A stretch of DNA of 64,000 bases, from contig NC_083536.1 in NCBI RefSeq assembly GCF_032362555.1, forward strand, positions 5,146,001 through 5,210,000, written 5' to 3'. How positions within the stretch are numbered: position 1 is the first letter of the stretch; each line of letters starts with the position of its first letter. Of this stretch, positions 48,552-58,232 are shown piece by piece. The notes under the pieces were generated by a model. It saw only the letters and a list, made by a program, of their open reading frames with translations. It was not told where the DNA came from and did no database searches. The stretch is from Amyelois transitella. Its lineage: Eukaryota > Arthropoda > Insecta > Lepidoptera > Pyralidae. The position numbers were made by a program, and so were the translations under genes.

Positions 48552-51218
48552 TCACTGAGCGACGACGTCTGCCGCAAGGCAGCGAGGTGAGGGCTTCACG
48601 CGACGGTCCGGAGGGCGGGCATGGAGCGGCGCGATGCCGCGCAGGTGGGCGTGCGATGATGCGTCCGCCCTCTCAAACATCTTCGTGGCCAGCCTGGCCA
48701 CAAAGTCGTCTAGGCCCTCCCACTTCAAGTCCCTGAGGATTGTCGAGTTCCTCACGTAGCGCGGGGCTCCGACGACTGCTCTGAGACTGAGGTTCTCCTG
48801 GGCTCTGAGTCTTCTTCTGTTGGTCTCAGAGCAGTAGGCGTACCACGCCGGGGCCGCATACGTGAGGCGGGATCTGACATATGTTCGGTAGATCCCGAGC
48901 TTCGTCCTCAGGGGGAGGCTGGAGGAGAGGACTGCGTAGAGCTTCCCCCTGGCTGCCTTGGTCTTCGCGACGACGTCTCCCACGTGCTTCTTGAACGTGA
49001 GACGCCGATCTATGGTAACTCCCAGATATTTGACATGTGGCCGCCACGGCACCGATTCGCCGAGCAGTCGCAGTGGAGGCGGGTGGGGTCTTGTCCCCGT
49101 CATGATAGCTTGTGTCTTGCCGACGTTCACCGAGAGCCTCCATTTGGAGAGCCAGCCCGGCAGAGCCTCGAGTGTGGGCTGCAGCCTCTTGGCGGCGTAC
49201 AGCGGGCGGATAGACGACGCGTAGTACGCCGCATCGTCAGCGTACAGCGCTAGCTCCACCTGGCCGACGGCAGGGATGTCGTCGGTGAACGCGGCGTAGC
49301 AGGCCGGGGACAGACAGCTTCCTTGCGGGACTCCGGCGCGCACAGGGCGCACGGAGGAGACGGCGTCTTCCACTGCGACGTGGACTCGGCGATCAGTGAG
49401 GAAGGAGGCCAAGACCCTGACCAATCTTGGGGGCACTTGGGCCTCCGACAGCTTGTACAGCAGCCCCTCGTGCCATACCCTGTCGAAGGCCATTTCCATG
49501 TCAAGGAACACGGCAGCCACGCATTCCTTTTTATTATGGCTTTCGGACATCCTGTGGAGAAGTCTTGCGACCTGGAGCGTCGTTGAGTGGTCGGGCCGAA
49601 ACCCGAATTGTTCCGGACGTGGCTCGACGAATGGGAGCAGTCGCCGGAGGAACAGGCGCTCGAAGAGCTGCGAGAACTTGCTCAGCAGCGCGATCGGCCG
49701 GAATCCGTTTGGTCTTCGGTGATCCTTTCCCGGCTTGGGCAGCATAATGGTTCTTGCGTTCTTCCAGTTTGAGGGGAAGTGACCCGAGCGCAGTATGCCG
49801 TTAAAGAGGCGCGTGATCGCTGCGATTGCTCGCGGCGGAAGATGACGTAGCGCCTCGTTGGTGATTCGGTCTGCGCCCGGGGCTTTCCTGGGCTTCAATT
49901 TCGGCAGCATTCGCTGCACCTCGCCGGGAGAGAAGACCACCGGGTCTTCCGTCGGCTCGAGCGGCTGTGTGAGAAGCTCTCGCACTCGGTCGGTGACCCT
50001 CCGGTTGTGCTCCTGGTCGGTCACGGGATTCGGCGTGAACTGGCGCTCCAGGTGGTCCACAAGGATGTCCGCGCGGTCTTTCGCACGAAATCGTGGGAGG
50101 CCGTCAGGGCCCAACAGTGGCCTGGTTGGTTGGGGCTCTCGCGAGAGCTGACGGCATAGGCGATGGACAGAGGGGATGCCATCGCCCACAGTCAGCAGGT
50201 GATTCTCCCACGACTTGGCTGCGTGCTCATTCATGGCGTCCTTGACGTCTTCCACCAGGCGATTGAGACGTGATTTTAAGAGGGGGCATCTCGTCCGCAT
50301 CCATTGTCTTCGGACTGCGCGCTTCTCCTCCACCAGGTTTTTGAGAGCCGGCGGCAGCGGATCGGGTTTCGCGCCGGCTGCGAGTTCTCTGGTGTTGGAG
50401 GTAAGGGCTTCCTGGATGCGGCTGGTCATATCGGAGGCTGCCTCCTCTACGTCTGCGGCTGTTGCAATCGGCCTGGTGGGAAAGTCTTCTTGGAGGGCGT
50501 CCTGGAATGCCTCCCAATTTGTTTTGCGGCGGCATGTGGTCAGCGAGACCCTGACCGGGGCACTGTCGACTAGGACGAGGACGGGCCGGTGGTCTGATGG
50601 CAGATCGGGGAGCACCGTCTGTTGTGGCGGTGCTGGGAGTCCTTTGTAGACCAACACATCAAGGACATCGCAGCCGCCCTGTGTGTCATAATGAGTGGGC
50701 TCTTCTGGGCCTGCGATGTCGTAATGGTGGTCTATGGCGTCCTGCAGGAGACGTCGTCCTTCTGCGGTGTCCCTGGAGGAGTTCCAGTAGGTGTGCTTGG
50801 TGTTAAGGTCACCGGCCACGATGGTTGGAGACTCCGACCTCAGCAGCTTCCTAAGCTCCGCAGGGTTGACCCTTGAGTTGGGCGGGGCGTAGGTGGCAAA
50901 TAGTCGGAGCTCTAGACCGGCGACGCAGACCAGCACTCCAAGGGCGTAGAGGGACTGAAACTCCTCGACGGGGATGAGCTGGTGGACGACGCTCCTTTTC
51001 ACCAGCACCGCGAGTCCCCGATAAGCGGCTCCAGTGGTGGGTGTCGTCTCGTCCTTTCTGTACGTGAAGTACCCCGGTACATTGAAAGGGTCGGTCCTGT
51101 TTAGATGGGTTTCGCTGACCAGCATGACGTCGACTTTTTGCTCGCGAAGGAAGTGGGCCACCAGTCTTTTCTTCCTCGCGAGCGTTGAGGCATTCCAGTG
51201 AACGATCCTCAGGGGAGC
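48552..51218 (-). CDS. Jockey LINE ORF2: endonuclease and reverse transcriptase, intact
   Basis: The frame is open from upstream of the ORF1 stop. The catalytic Asn motif (RIVHWNAST, about 51194) precedes the first ATG (51125), so translation must start at a non-AUG codon or by coupling to ORF1. The endonuclease shows VMLVSETHL, RGLAVLVKRS, VAGDLNTKH and LPSDHRPV. The RT shows KAPGADRITNEALRHLP, FRPIALLSKFSQLFERL, QFGFRPDHSTTLQVARLL, VFLDMEMAFDRVWH (motif A), GVPQGSCLSP and YADDAAYYA (motif C). The C-terminal LTYAAPAWYA and TILRDLKWEGL follow. All key residues are present and no stop interrupts. The length of about 880 residues fits the Jockey clade. The exact start is uncertain; the start coordinate given only marks the conserved frame. 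Confidence 0.92.
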   Translation of the reverse strand, partial: APLRIVHWNASTLARKKRLVAHFLREQKVDVMLVSETHLNRTDPFNVPGYFTYRKDETTPTTGAAYRGLAVLVKRSVVHQLIPVEEFQSLYALGVLVCVAGLELRLFATYAPPNSRVNPAELRKLLRSESPTIVAGDLNTKHTYWNSSRDTAEGRRLLQDAIDHHYDIAGPEEPTHYDTQGGCDVLDVLVYKGLPAPPQQTVLPDLPSDHRPVLVLVDSAPVRVSLTTCRRKTNWEAFQDALQEDFPTRPIATAADVEEAASDMTSRIQEALTSNTRELAAGAKPDPLPPALKNLVEEKRAVRRQWMRTRCPLLKSRLNRLVEDVKDAMNEHAAKSWENHLLTVGDGIPSVHRLCRQLSREPQPTRPLLGPDGLPRFRAKDRADILVDHLERQFTPNPVTDQEHNRRVTDRVRELLTQPLEPTEDPVVFSPGEVQRMLPKLKPRKAPGADRITNEALRHLPPRAIAAITRLFNGILRSGHFPSNWKNARTIMLPKPGKDHRRPNGFRPIALLSKFSQLFERLFLRRLLPFVEPRPEQFGFRPDHSTTLQVARLLHRMSESHNKKECVAAVFLDMEMAFDRVWHEGLLYKLSEAQVPPRLVRVLASFLTDRRVHVAVEDAVSSVRPVRAGVPQGSCLSPACYAAFTDDIPAVGQVELALYADDAAYYASSIRPLYAAKRLQPTLEALPGWLSKWRLSVNVGKTQAIMTGTRPHPPPLRLLGESVPWRPHVKYLGVTIDRRLTFKKHVGDVVAKTKAARGKLYAVLSSSLPLRTKLGIYRTYVRSRLTYAAPAWYAYCSETNRRRLRAQENLSLRAVVGAPRYVRNSTILRDLKWEGLDDFVARLATKMFERADASSHAHLRGIAPLHARPPDRRVKPSPRCLAADVVAQ

Positions 51219-51219
51219 A

Positions 51220-53730
51220 CTAAATTTGAGGCCGTGCTTGCATCCCTCTGAGGATCTCCGCCATCTGCTGCATTTGTTGGCCCAGGAGGAGCAGCATGGT
51301 GGTGGTGTCCGTATTGTTGGGGCCGGGCAGTGGTGCAGGTGTGGGCTGCACCCGTTCTGGGCCGTCGGTTGGTGGAGGTCGTGGGGGGGCTTCGGGCTTT
51401 CCCGCTGGTTGGGAGCCCTCGACGCCTGGCTTCTTCTTCGCGCCTCTCCTTCTCTTCTTCTTTCCGCCGGGGAGGGTGGCTCCTCTTTCTGCTGGCGGGT
51501 TGGCGGGAGCCATTAAGGTGGCGGGCGCCGTCTCCTCTACCATCGGCGCTGGCTCCGCCGCTGGCGTCGTACGGGCGACCGTTCCGGCACGCTTGTTCCG
51601 CGCCTCCCGCTTGAACACCGGGCACGCCGCGTTGTTTGCGGGGTGCGGGCCTCCGCAATTGGCGCAGGTGGCCGGTACTTCAAGGGGGCGCGGGCAGTCG
51701 CTGGCGGCGTGCGGCTCCCCACAGCGCACGCACGCCTGTGGGCGGTGGCAGTTATGACTGCTGTGCCGGAACAGCTGGCAGCGGTGACATTGTGCGGGGC
51801 CCTTCTTCCCCCTCCAAGCCTCAATCTTGATGCCCGGCATCAGGAGGAGCTCATCCACTTGGTATACCTCCTGGAAACCCGAGGTCTTTTTGAGGAGGCC
51901 GTAGAATATGCACCCGGGGCGCCCTCCCCGGGCACGGATGTTCTTAATGTATTCCACCTCGAAGCCCTTTTCGGTGAGAGCTTCCTTTACGGCGTCCTCG
52001 GGGGTCTCCAGGGGGAGGCCTCTTATCGCCACCTTGAGATTCCTCTCCGCCGGCAAGGAGTAGGAGAACCAGGATATACGCTGGTCTCGTTGCGCAATGT
52101 CGTCGAGATATCTCTGGATGGTGCGGTACTCTGTGTCGTCCCTCGGCGAAAATCTGACTCCTGCGCCGAAGGGACGGGCTGACGGCGGGTGTCCCAGCTT
52201 AGTGGTGAGCTCCCTAAAGTGCACCATCCAATCAGGGAGCCTCTCCACTATGATGGGTGGATATTTCGTCCGGGAGGCCTGGGAGGGGGGCGCTGTTGTG
52301 TTAGCGCCATTGTTCCTCGAAGAGGCGGCAGCGGGTGCTGGAGCGGTGGTGCTGGGTGCTGTGGTGGTGGCGGCGGTCCTGGGCGCGCTTGTACTGGCAG
52401 CCGCGTAGGAGCGGCCCCGGACAGAGGGTGCAGTTGTCAGACCCCGCGCGGGGGGAGCCGCAGGCGGCGCGGTTGCCGGTAAGAAGGCGACCAGCCGCGG
52501 CTGTCCCCACGCGGAGGGAGCCGCAGGCGGCGCGGCGCGCAGGGCGGCCGGCGGCGCGGTGAGCGGCGCAGTCGGCGGCGCGGTGCGCGGACCGGCCGGC
52601 GGGGCGGTGAGCGGCGCGGCGAGCGGCGCGTTGAGCGGTGCGGCCGGCGGCGCGGTGAGCGGCGCGTTGAGCGGCGCGGTCGGCGGCGCGGCGGGCGACG
52701 CGGAGGCGGCCAGTCGCGGCGGAGCCCACGCGGGAATTGCCAGCGACGGCACGGGGGCGGGGGAGCGGTTCGCCCTCAGACGCGGGTCACGGCTCCGCTG
52801 GGGTAACGGGATACCCGAGCGGGGGGGGGCGACAGGCGGAGTGGTGTCGCCCGCAGACGAACGCGGGGGCGCTTCGCGGGGGCGCGGTGGGGGGCTCGAC
52901 GGCACGAGTGCCGGAGCCCGCCGCTCTTCGGTTATCTTGTCCGAGGGGTGCGGGGGGTGCGAGGGGTGCGGGGGGCTTGGGGTCCACGAGTGCGACCTCT
53001 TCCTAGGACGCTTCGCTGTAGGCGTCTCGCATTCCGGCCCTTCCTCGCGCTGTCGCTGACGCGGTGCTCGAAGAGAGGGGAGGGGGGCGGGTGTGGGGGG
53101 CATGGCTAGTCCCACCGACACCCGTCCCGCGCAGGCTTGCTTCAGTATCCCGACATCCTCGACGTCGGGGTGGCTTCCCGATTGTTCGGCGTCTCGCAGT
53201 CGGAAAAATAGCGCCATCCAACTCTGAGCCGCCGCGCTAAGGAGGCCGCATTGTATTATGCTGTGGAGCGTGATATAATCTCGCTCCACACCTGCCTTAG
53301 GCGACAGCTTGTCATCTCGAGGGCGCCGCCTTTGTCCCATTTTGCTCGCCGCCCAAAAGGCGACGGCGTGGTCTTCTGATGTTTCCGCCTCCGGAGTTTT
53401 GTAATCGTCTTGTGGCGAGTCCGGGCGGCTGGCTGCAGTTTCACAGGCGATGGCGGGGTGAGGTGAGGGGCGGCGGGAGCGCGCACCCTCTTCAGCTGGT
53501 TTTTGGGGCTCCATTTCGGAGCCCAAAGACGCGCGGGTGGGGAGTTGCCGTGCGCAGCCCGTCGGGCCGCGGGGCGAGCAGCCCCCCTCCCCCCTTCCCC
53601 GGTGAGACCCGCTGGTGGGAGGCCGGGTAGTGGGGGAAAGAGAAAACTCGCCTTCGCGGTCCGGGATTCTCTTGATTTGCGCGCGACTATCCCTGCCTAC
53701 GCCTTTATGTTGGCGCAGGGGACTTGTCAT
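51220..53730 (-). CDS. Jockey LINE ORF1 (gag-like), intact
   Basis: The ATG at 53730 gives 836 residues. The N-terminal half is Pro/Ala/Arg-rich with near-repeats of APPTAPLNAPLTAPPAAPL (coded at 52540-52720). A PRE-C2HC domain follows (NLKVAIRGLPLETPEDAVKE to GIKIEAWRGKKGP) and three zinc knuckles (CHRCQLFRHSSHNC, CVRCGEPHAASDC, CANCGGPHPANNAAC). The tail is basic (KKKRRRGAKKKPG) and ends in a Gln/Met-rich helix. Such proteins bind the LINE RNA in the transposition particle. Its stop TAG overlaps the open ORF2 frame. A shorter start at MEPQKPAEEG (about 53514) is possible. Confidence 0.9.
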   Translation of the reverse strand: MTSPLRQHKGVGRDSRAQIKRIPDREGEFSLSPTTRPPTSGSHRGRGEGGCSPRGPTGCARQLPTRASLGSEMEPQKPAEEGARSRRPSPHPAIACETAASRPDSPQDDYKTPEAETSEDHAVAFWAASKMGQRRRPRDDKLSPKAGVERDYITLHSIIQCGLLSAAAQSWMALFFRLRDAEQSGSHPDVEDVGILKQACAGRVSVGLAMPPTPAPLPSLRAPRQRQREEGPECETPTAKRPRKRSHSWTPSPPHPSHPPHPSDKITEERRAPALVPSSPPPRPREAPPRSSAGDTTPPVAPPRSGIPLPQRSRDPRLRANRSPAPVPSLAIPAWAPPRLAASASPAAPPTAPLNAPLTAPPAAPLNAPLAAPLTAPPAGPRTAPPTAPLTAPPAALRAAPPAAPSAWGQPRLVAFLPATAPPAAPPARGLTTAPSVRGRSYAAASTSAPRTAATTTAPSTTAPAPAAASSRNNGANTTAPPSQASRTKYPPIIVERLPDWMVHFRELTTKLGHPPSARPFGAGVRFSPRDDTEYRTIQRYLDDIAQRDQRISWFSYSLPAERNLKVAIRGLPLETPEDAVKEALTEKGFEVEYIKNIRARGGRPGCIFYGLLKKTSGFQEVYQVDELLLMPGIKIEAWRGKKGPAQCHRCQLFRHSSHNCHRPQACVRCGEPHAASDCPRPLEVPATCANCGGPHPANNAACPVFKREARNKRAGTVARTTPAAEPAPMVEETAPATLMAPANPPAERGATLPGGKKKRRRGAKKKPGVEGSQPAGKPEAPPRPPPTDGPERVQPTPAPLPGPNNTDTTTMLLLLGQQMQQMAEILRGMQARPQI

Positions 53731-53877
53731 CCGAACTTTAAAATAAAGTTGGATGACACAGCACTAAAGCGCAAAGTTTTCTTGAAGCGGGCTCGTACGC
53801 AGTTGAGATGTTGACACGACGGCAGCTGGCACGATCCTAGGGGCGCTGCTAAAATTACACGATAAATTAAAATATTT

Positions 53878-54524
53878 TACGCTACCTAGCTAAATGACGG
53901 TAACGAAACCATAGCGCGATCTATCTCGATGCCAACGCCATCTATCGAGCATCGAGACAACTCGTGATAGTTATAGTTAATAGAAAATAAAATTCGGGTG
54001 TTTTATTTATGCATACCGATTACGCCGAGATTTATGGACCGATTTACGTGATTCTTGTTTTGTTCGGTAGAGTATACTTTCAAGTTGGTCCCGTTGTTAC
54101 CTAGTCAGGATCTGATGATGGTATTCCAGGGAAATCAAGGGCAAACCTCAAATTTACAGGCAATTACGTTTTTGACAATTTCATAGATCTGTTTAAGTAT
54201 TTGCGTCTGATAGTCATCATCCCATGTGAATGAGCTGATGATGGAAGGTACAACTCCTCAACGGTTAGGAGTTGAAAGAAAATTCTTACGAAGTTATACG
54301 TACATGTGAGGCTATTAGGTTGACCTGATAATAAAAAGTAAATCTCATTAACGTTAAGAATTTAGGTGAAAATGGATGCGGACAAATTTCGTAGCTATTT
54401 GTATGGGTAGTGTTAACACAAAATAGGGATTTAAAGGCGTGATGTTATTAATGTTATGCATGTATGTACATAATTATGTATGTTATTATGTATGTTAAAG
54501 AGACGACTGAAAGTTGTCATACAA
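53878..54524 (-). other. Helitron-5 internal sequence
   Basis: No gene is recognised. ATGTATGTTATTATGTATG-type runs occur near 54460-54495. Confidence 0.4.
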
Positions 54525-54690
54525 AGTCTTTTTTTTTAAGGATGGGAAATCATCAAATGACCTCTCCCGCTCTGGGTGGAACGGAAGGGAGTGTCAGACT
54601 TTTACTGACTAAAACCCACCTTGTTCCTTCAGTTGCCCTTTGCGTTCCGGGGCCACGGCATCTCGTTAGAACTTTCCCGCAGCCCCGGCT
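54525..54690. repeat. Lepidopteran interspersed repeat
   Basis: GGGAAATCATCAAATGACCT, GGGAGTGTCAGACTTTTACT and GACTAAAACCCACC match a short interspersed repeat I recall from many moth and butterfly sequences. It is of unknown class and has no coding content. Confidence 0.5.
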
Positions 54691-55268
54691 CAGTTTATCC
54701 CGTTTCCCCCTCTTGGGGGTTGACATTTCAAAAATCCCTTCTTAGTGCTCACTTATGTTACTAAAGGAACCTCTGTTCAAAATCTCAGACTCCTATACCG
54801 AGCGGTTTCGGCTGTGCGTTAATAAATCAGTCACCCAATCGCACCCCCTAAATCACGATTGGAGGGTAGTTTGAAAAAACTTATAATGTCAAACATATTT
54901 ACTTGCCTATGTAAGTGTTCATGCCAAGTTTCAAGTTTATAAACCCAAGGAATAAGATTTTTCATAGAAACGTTTTTACCCCTTTTCCCCGCCCTTGGGG
55001 GTTGAATTTCCAAAAATCCTTTCTTAGTGCTCCCCTACATATCCCAAGGAACCTACATTCCAAATTTCAGCTGTCTACGACCAGTAGTTTCGACTGTGCG
55101 TTGTCTGTCAGTCAGTCACTCAGTAACGGAAGAGTTTTATATATATAGATATAATAAAACTGTAACTGAACTTTGTCTGTACATTGAAGATATTTAAGAA
55201 AAAAATTTATAAGGGGTCTTTTTAGGGTCAGTAGAAGCCAAAACAATTTTTTTTAGAATTTTTGTCTG

Positions 55269-56477
55269 TCGCAAATATTCAGCAGATACAAGTTATGACG
55301 CTGTTGCAATGGCTGAGATCGTAAATAATGGTATTGGGATGATTTCCGATGAGCAAAAGTCTGTGTTTGACAACGTATTGAGAAGTGTTAACGAAGAGCA
55401 GGGTGAAACATTTTTCCTTGACGCGCCTGGTGGTACAGGCTCGCTTATTACTGGCTGAGGTCAGAAGGCAAGGAAAGATAGCGTTAGCTGTTGCGTCTTC
55501 GGGGATAGCTGCCACCTTATTACCTAGAGGGAAAACAGCGCACACTATGTTCAAGATCCCTTTGGACCTGGATAAAAATGAGACTCCAGTTTGTGCAGTG
55601 CAGTGTCGCGGAACAGCGACAAAGCAAAAATACTAGCAGAATGTAGCCTAATCGTTTGGGACGAATGCACCATGGCTCATAAAAAAGCAGTGGAAGCAGT
55701 TGACCGTACGCTTAAAAATATCCGGCGAAACAATCACATTATGGGAGGTACCACTGTATTATTTTGTGGTGATTTCCACCAGACTCTACTCGTCATAAGC
55801 CGAGGTACTAGAGTTGATGAAGTAAGCGCATGTCTCAAACGTTCCATACTCTGGCCTCAGGTTAGGAAATTAAGTCTAACACGTAATATGGGAGAATATG
55901 GGTGGTAATCCTCGAGCGCAAGAATTCTCAGATGTGTTATTAAAAATCGGTTATCACCAATCCGTTGCGTGAATCGAACGGATTGGTGATTCTGCCAGAG
56001 AACCTCTGTCAAGTAGTTACTTCGGTGGAGGAACTTATTCATCTCGTTTATATCTCAAACCTATCTCAAATAATTCATCACGAGGATTCTTGGATATGCG
56101 AGCGAGCAATCCTAACACCCAAAAATGAGCAAGCAGCTACTATTAATTTAAGTATTTTGGAAAAAGTTGATGGGAGCGAGGTGGTATATCAATCCATAAA
56201 TACAGTTTTAGATAGTACCGATGCTACAACTTATCTTATAAAAGTAGGCATTCCAATTATATTGCTACGCAACTTAACCCCGCCGAAACTTTGTAATGGG
56301 ATTCGTCTTAAAGTGATGTCGCTTCAGAACAATATTATAGAAGCTGAAATACTTACTGGTTGTGCAGCTGGTGAAATTGTTTTTATACTGCGCATTCCCC
56401 TCATTCCCAACAACTTTCCATTTCAATTTAAGCGTGTGCAGTTTCCAGTGGCTATATGTTTCGCGTTTTATTTGTGA
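55269..56477 (+). pseudogene. Helitron-4 helicase, broken
   Basis: This is nearly identical to the Helitron-1 helicase (3769-4985). It has AGTGUCFDN-type coding for SVFDNVLRSVNEEQGE, a Walker A region truncated by an 18-bp deletion (GGTGKTF partly lost near 55440), LIVWDECTMAHKKAVE, GDFHQTLLVISRG and LCNGIRLKV. A fold-back at 55953-55990 replaces the Helitron-1 sequence there. The C-terminal SQGQTLG motif is missing exactly as in Helitron-1, so both derive from one deleted parent. Confidence 0.85.
55953..55990. repeat. 14-bp inverted repeat created in Helitron-4
   Basis: ATCACCAATCCGTT and AACGGATTGGTGAT flank a 10-bp loop. The paralogous site in Helitron-1 (4460-4498) has the right arm but ATGGTACGTTGCC-like sequence in place of the left arm. 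Confidence 0.92.
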
Positions 56478-56844
56478 TGTCTCCAATGGGCAAGACAGCA
56501 AATGTTGTATACAAAGAGATACTTTAACTCTCTATTATTATAATTTCCTTTTTTTGTCTTTAGAATTTATTAGTTTTTTAACACCTCCGCCCCGGGACTT
56601 TGCTTTTGTAGGACAAATAAACTATGTTCTATTCCAGGCATTATTCTTCCCGGGTACGTAAGTTTCATCAAAATCCATCCAGTAGAATTTGCGTGATTGA
56701 ATAGCATCCTCAAACACGCACTCACGTAGGTACATCTATTTTTTTTTTGCATAATATTAGTTTATGTCAATGCAAGGCTCTTTATCTAAGCAATCTTTTT
56801 ATGGAAGCGAAATTAACGCAGGCGAAGCCGCGGGCAAAAGCTAG

Positions 56845-58175
56845 TTGAAAATATAAGAGCTGTCTTTGACAGAATTCCTAAGTTCAACCTGAAACTTCAA
56901 CCAGAAAAATGTGAATTTCTGCGGAAAGAAGTAGCATATTTAGGCCACGTCATAAGTGAAATCGGAGTAAAACCAAATCCTGAAAAAACAAAAGCAGTAT
57001 CCGAATTTCCTATCCTTCAATCTCCCAAGGATATAAAGTCCTTTTTAGGTCTCGTATCTTATTATCGAAGGTTCATACCAGAATTTGCCAAACTCGCCAA
57101 GCCTCTCACCATCCCTCTTAAAAAAGGATATTCCTTTCAATTGGCAGAACGAACAACAACTAGCCTTTGAATCCTTGAAAAATAAACTCGTTACTGCCCC
57201 AATCCTTGCTTATCCTGATTTCACACAACCATTCGTTTAACGTGTGATGCCTCTAACTATGCAATATCCGCTATCCTATCTCAAGGTCCAATAGGGCAGG
57301 ACCGCCCTATTGCACATGCTTCTCGTTCCCTCAATAAAGCGGAATGCAATTATAGTGTTACCGAAAAGGAATGCCTGGCAGTCATTTTCGGTACTAAACT
57401 TTCAGACCTTACCTTACCTTACCTTACCTTATATGGTCACAGATTCACAGTCGTCACAGATCATAAACTCTTAGAATGGTTATTCAAATGCAAAGATCCA
57501 GGGTCGCACCTTATTAGGTGGCACCTAAAATTAGAAGAATTCGAATATGACATTAAATATAAAAAAGGGAAAATTAATACTAACGCTGATGCCCTCTCTT
57601 GGTACCCCGTCAATCCCGTCCAGCATAATGATGATCCTGCTCCTGATTCTTCTAAAGAAGCGTCCTCTCAATCTCCAACAACCATAGATAGAGATCTAAT
57701 GGATTTATTAATATCTCCTGCCTCTTTCGATCCCGAAGAATTAGGACCAACATCAGTGGAACCCCTCGACTTGGGTGACATCGACCCTTCCTTTCCTGAG
57801 ATTAACTTACCTTCTTCCAATCATCCTGATCCAATTGATAATAACACTCTTCCTTTAACCGAAACTGAGTCTCTGCCTAATATTCAAAATAATGAAACTA
57901 TTAAGTTACCTGATAATCCTGAAGCCCTTACACCCAGCGGCACGCCTAGAGAAGGCCCCGAAAACTCCTTATCTCCTGAAATCACAACAAGAGAAACTGC
58001 TACCCCCCTCCACTGTTAGCCTGGACTTACCTAATGATGATTACTCCACCTTCCTAAAAGAAATAATGAATAAAAATAAATCTTTTAATACTAAAATAAT
58101 AGAATATAACCAAGAAATCACTAAAACGGAATATAAAGTCATTATTCTCCCTACCTCTATTGATCTAGATGAATA
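56845..58175 (+). pseudogene. gypsy-2 RT end, RNase H and linker
   Basis: After Helitron-4 the frame continues ENIRAVFDRIPKFNLKLQPE, YLGHVISEIGVKPNP, SFLGLVSYYRRFIPEFAKLA and LAFESLKNKLV (RT thumb and connection). RNase H follows with LTCDASNYAISAIL, CLAVIFGTK, VTDHKLLEWLF and NTNADALS. Frameshifts lie near 57125 and 57236. A CCTTA repeat (57407-57431) interrupts RNase H. A Pro/Glu/Asn-rich linker (57699 to about 58019) has no domain I know, and the frame shifts again before 58020. Confidence 0.82.
57407..57431. repeat. (CCTTA)5 expansion within RNase H
   Basis: Five exact CCTTA units lie where related proteins have a single F-R-P-Y-L-Y-G block before the H-R-F-T-V-V-T-D-H motif. Slippage at CCTTACCTATATGG is the likely origin. 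Confidence 0.85.
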
Positions 58176-58232
58176 TATATTTTCAAGATAGGTTTGAACA
58201 TAGGGGATGTTCAAACCTATCTTGAAAATATA
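58176..58232. repeat. Perfect 26-bp inverted repeat with 5-bp spacer in gypsy-2
   Basis: The arms 58176-58201 and 58207-58232 are exact reverse complements around AGGGG. The right arm encodes DVQTYLENI in the open integrase frame. The left arm brings a TAG that ends the upstream frame. Confidence 0.93.

Larger units (their letters stand above)
48333..53863 (-). mobile_element. Jockey-type LINE, complete, GC-rich
   Basis: The element of 5531 bp is flanked by AAATTAAAATATTT at 48319-48332 and 53864-53877. It has a 5' UTR of about 130 bp, ORF1, an overlapping ORF2 and a 3' UTR of about 220 bp. There is no poly(A) tail at the junction; it ends CATATTACACACTAC. Its GC content is far above that of its surroundings. 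Both ORFs are open, so this is one of the youngest items in the window. Confidence 0.9.
47940..55149 (-). mobile_element. Helitron-5, in Helitron-4, containing the Jockey LINE
   Basis: On the minus strand it begins TCTATATATATAAAACTCTT at 55149 and ends GCCGCGGGCGGAAAGCTAG at 47940. Removal rejoins TCCATACA and TATAATAAAAC of Helitron-4 at an A|T site. This is a different Helitron family. Its 5' side contains two related subterminal blocks (54690-54860 and 54970-55149). No helicase is seen. Confidence 0.88.
47924..56844 (+). mobile_element. Helitron-4, in gypsy-2 pol, itself split by Helitron-5
   Basis: The outer ends are TC at 47924 (TCCATATATCCATACA) and GCGGGCAAAAGCTAG at 56844. Removal joins CATA and TTGAA to give the RT frame S-H-I-E-N. 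Most of its body is 55150-56844, a deletion derivative of Helitron-1: the 5' region is cut from the CTGT run straight to GCAAATATTCAGCAG. Confidence 0.88.

Noticed and set aside
48826..53814. Many long frames on the plus strand and in other minus-strand frames across the GC-rich Jockey LINE
   Set aside because: High GC content removes stop codons by chance. Only the two frames with family motifs are real.
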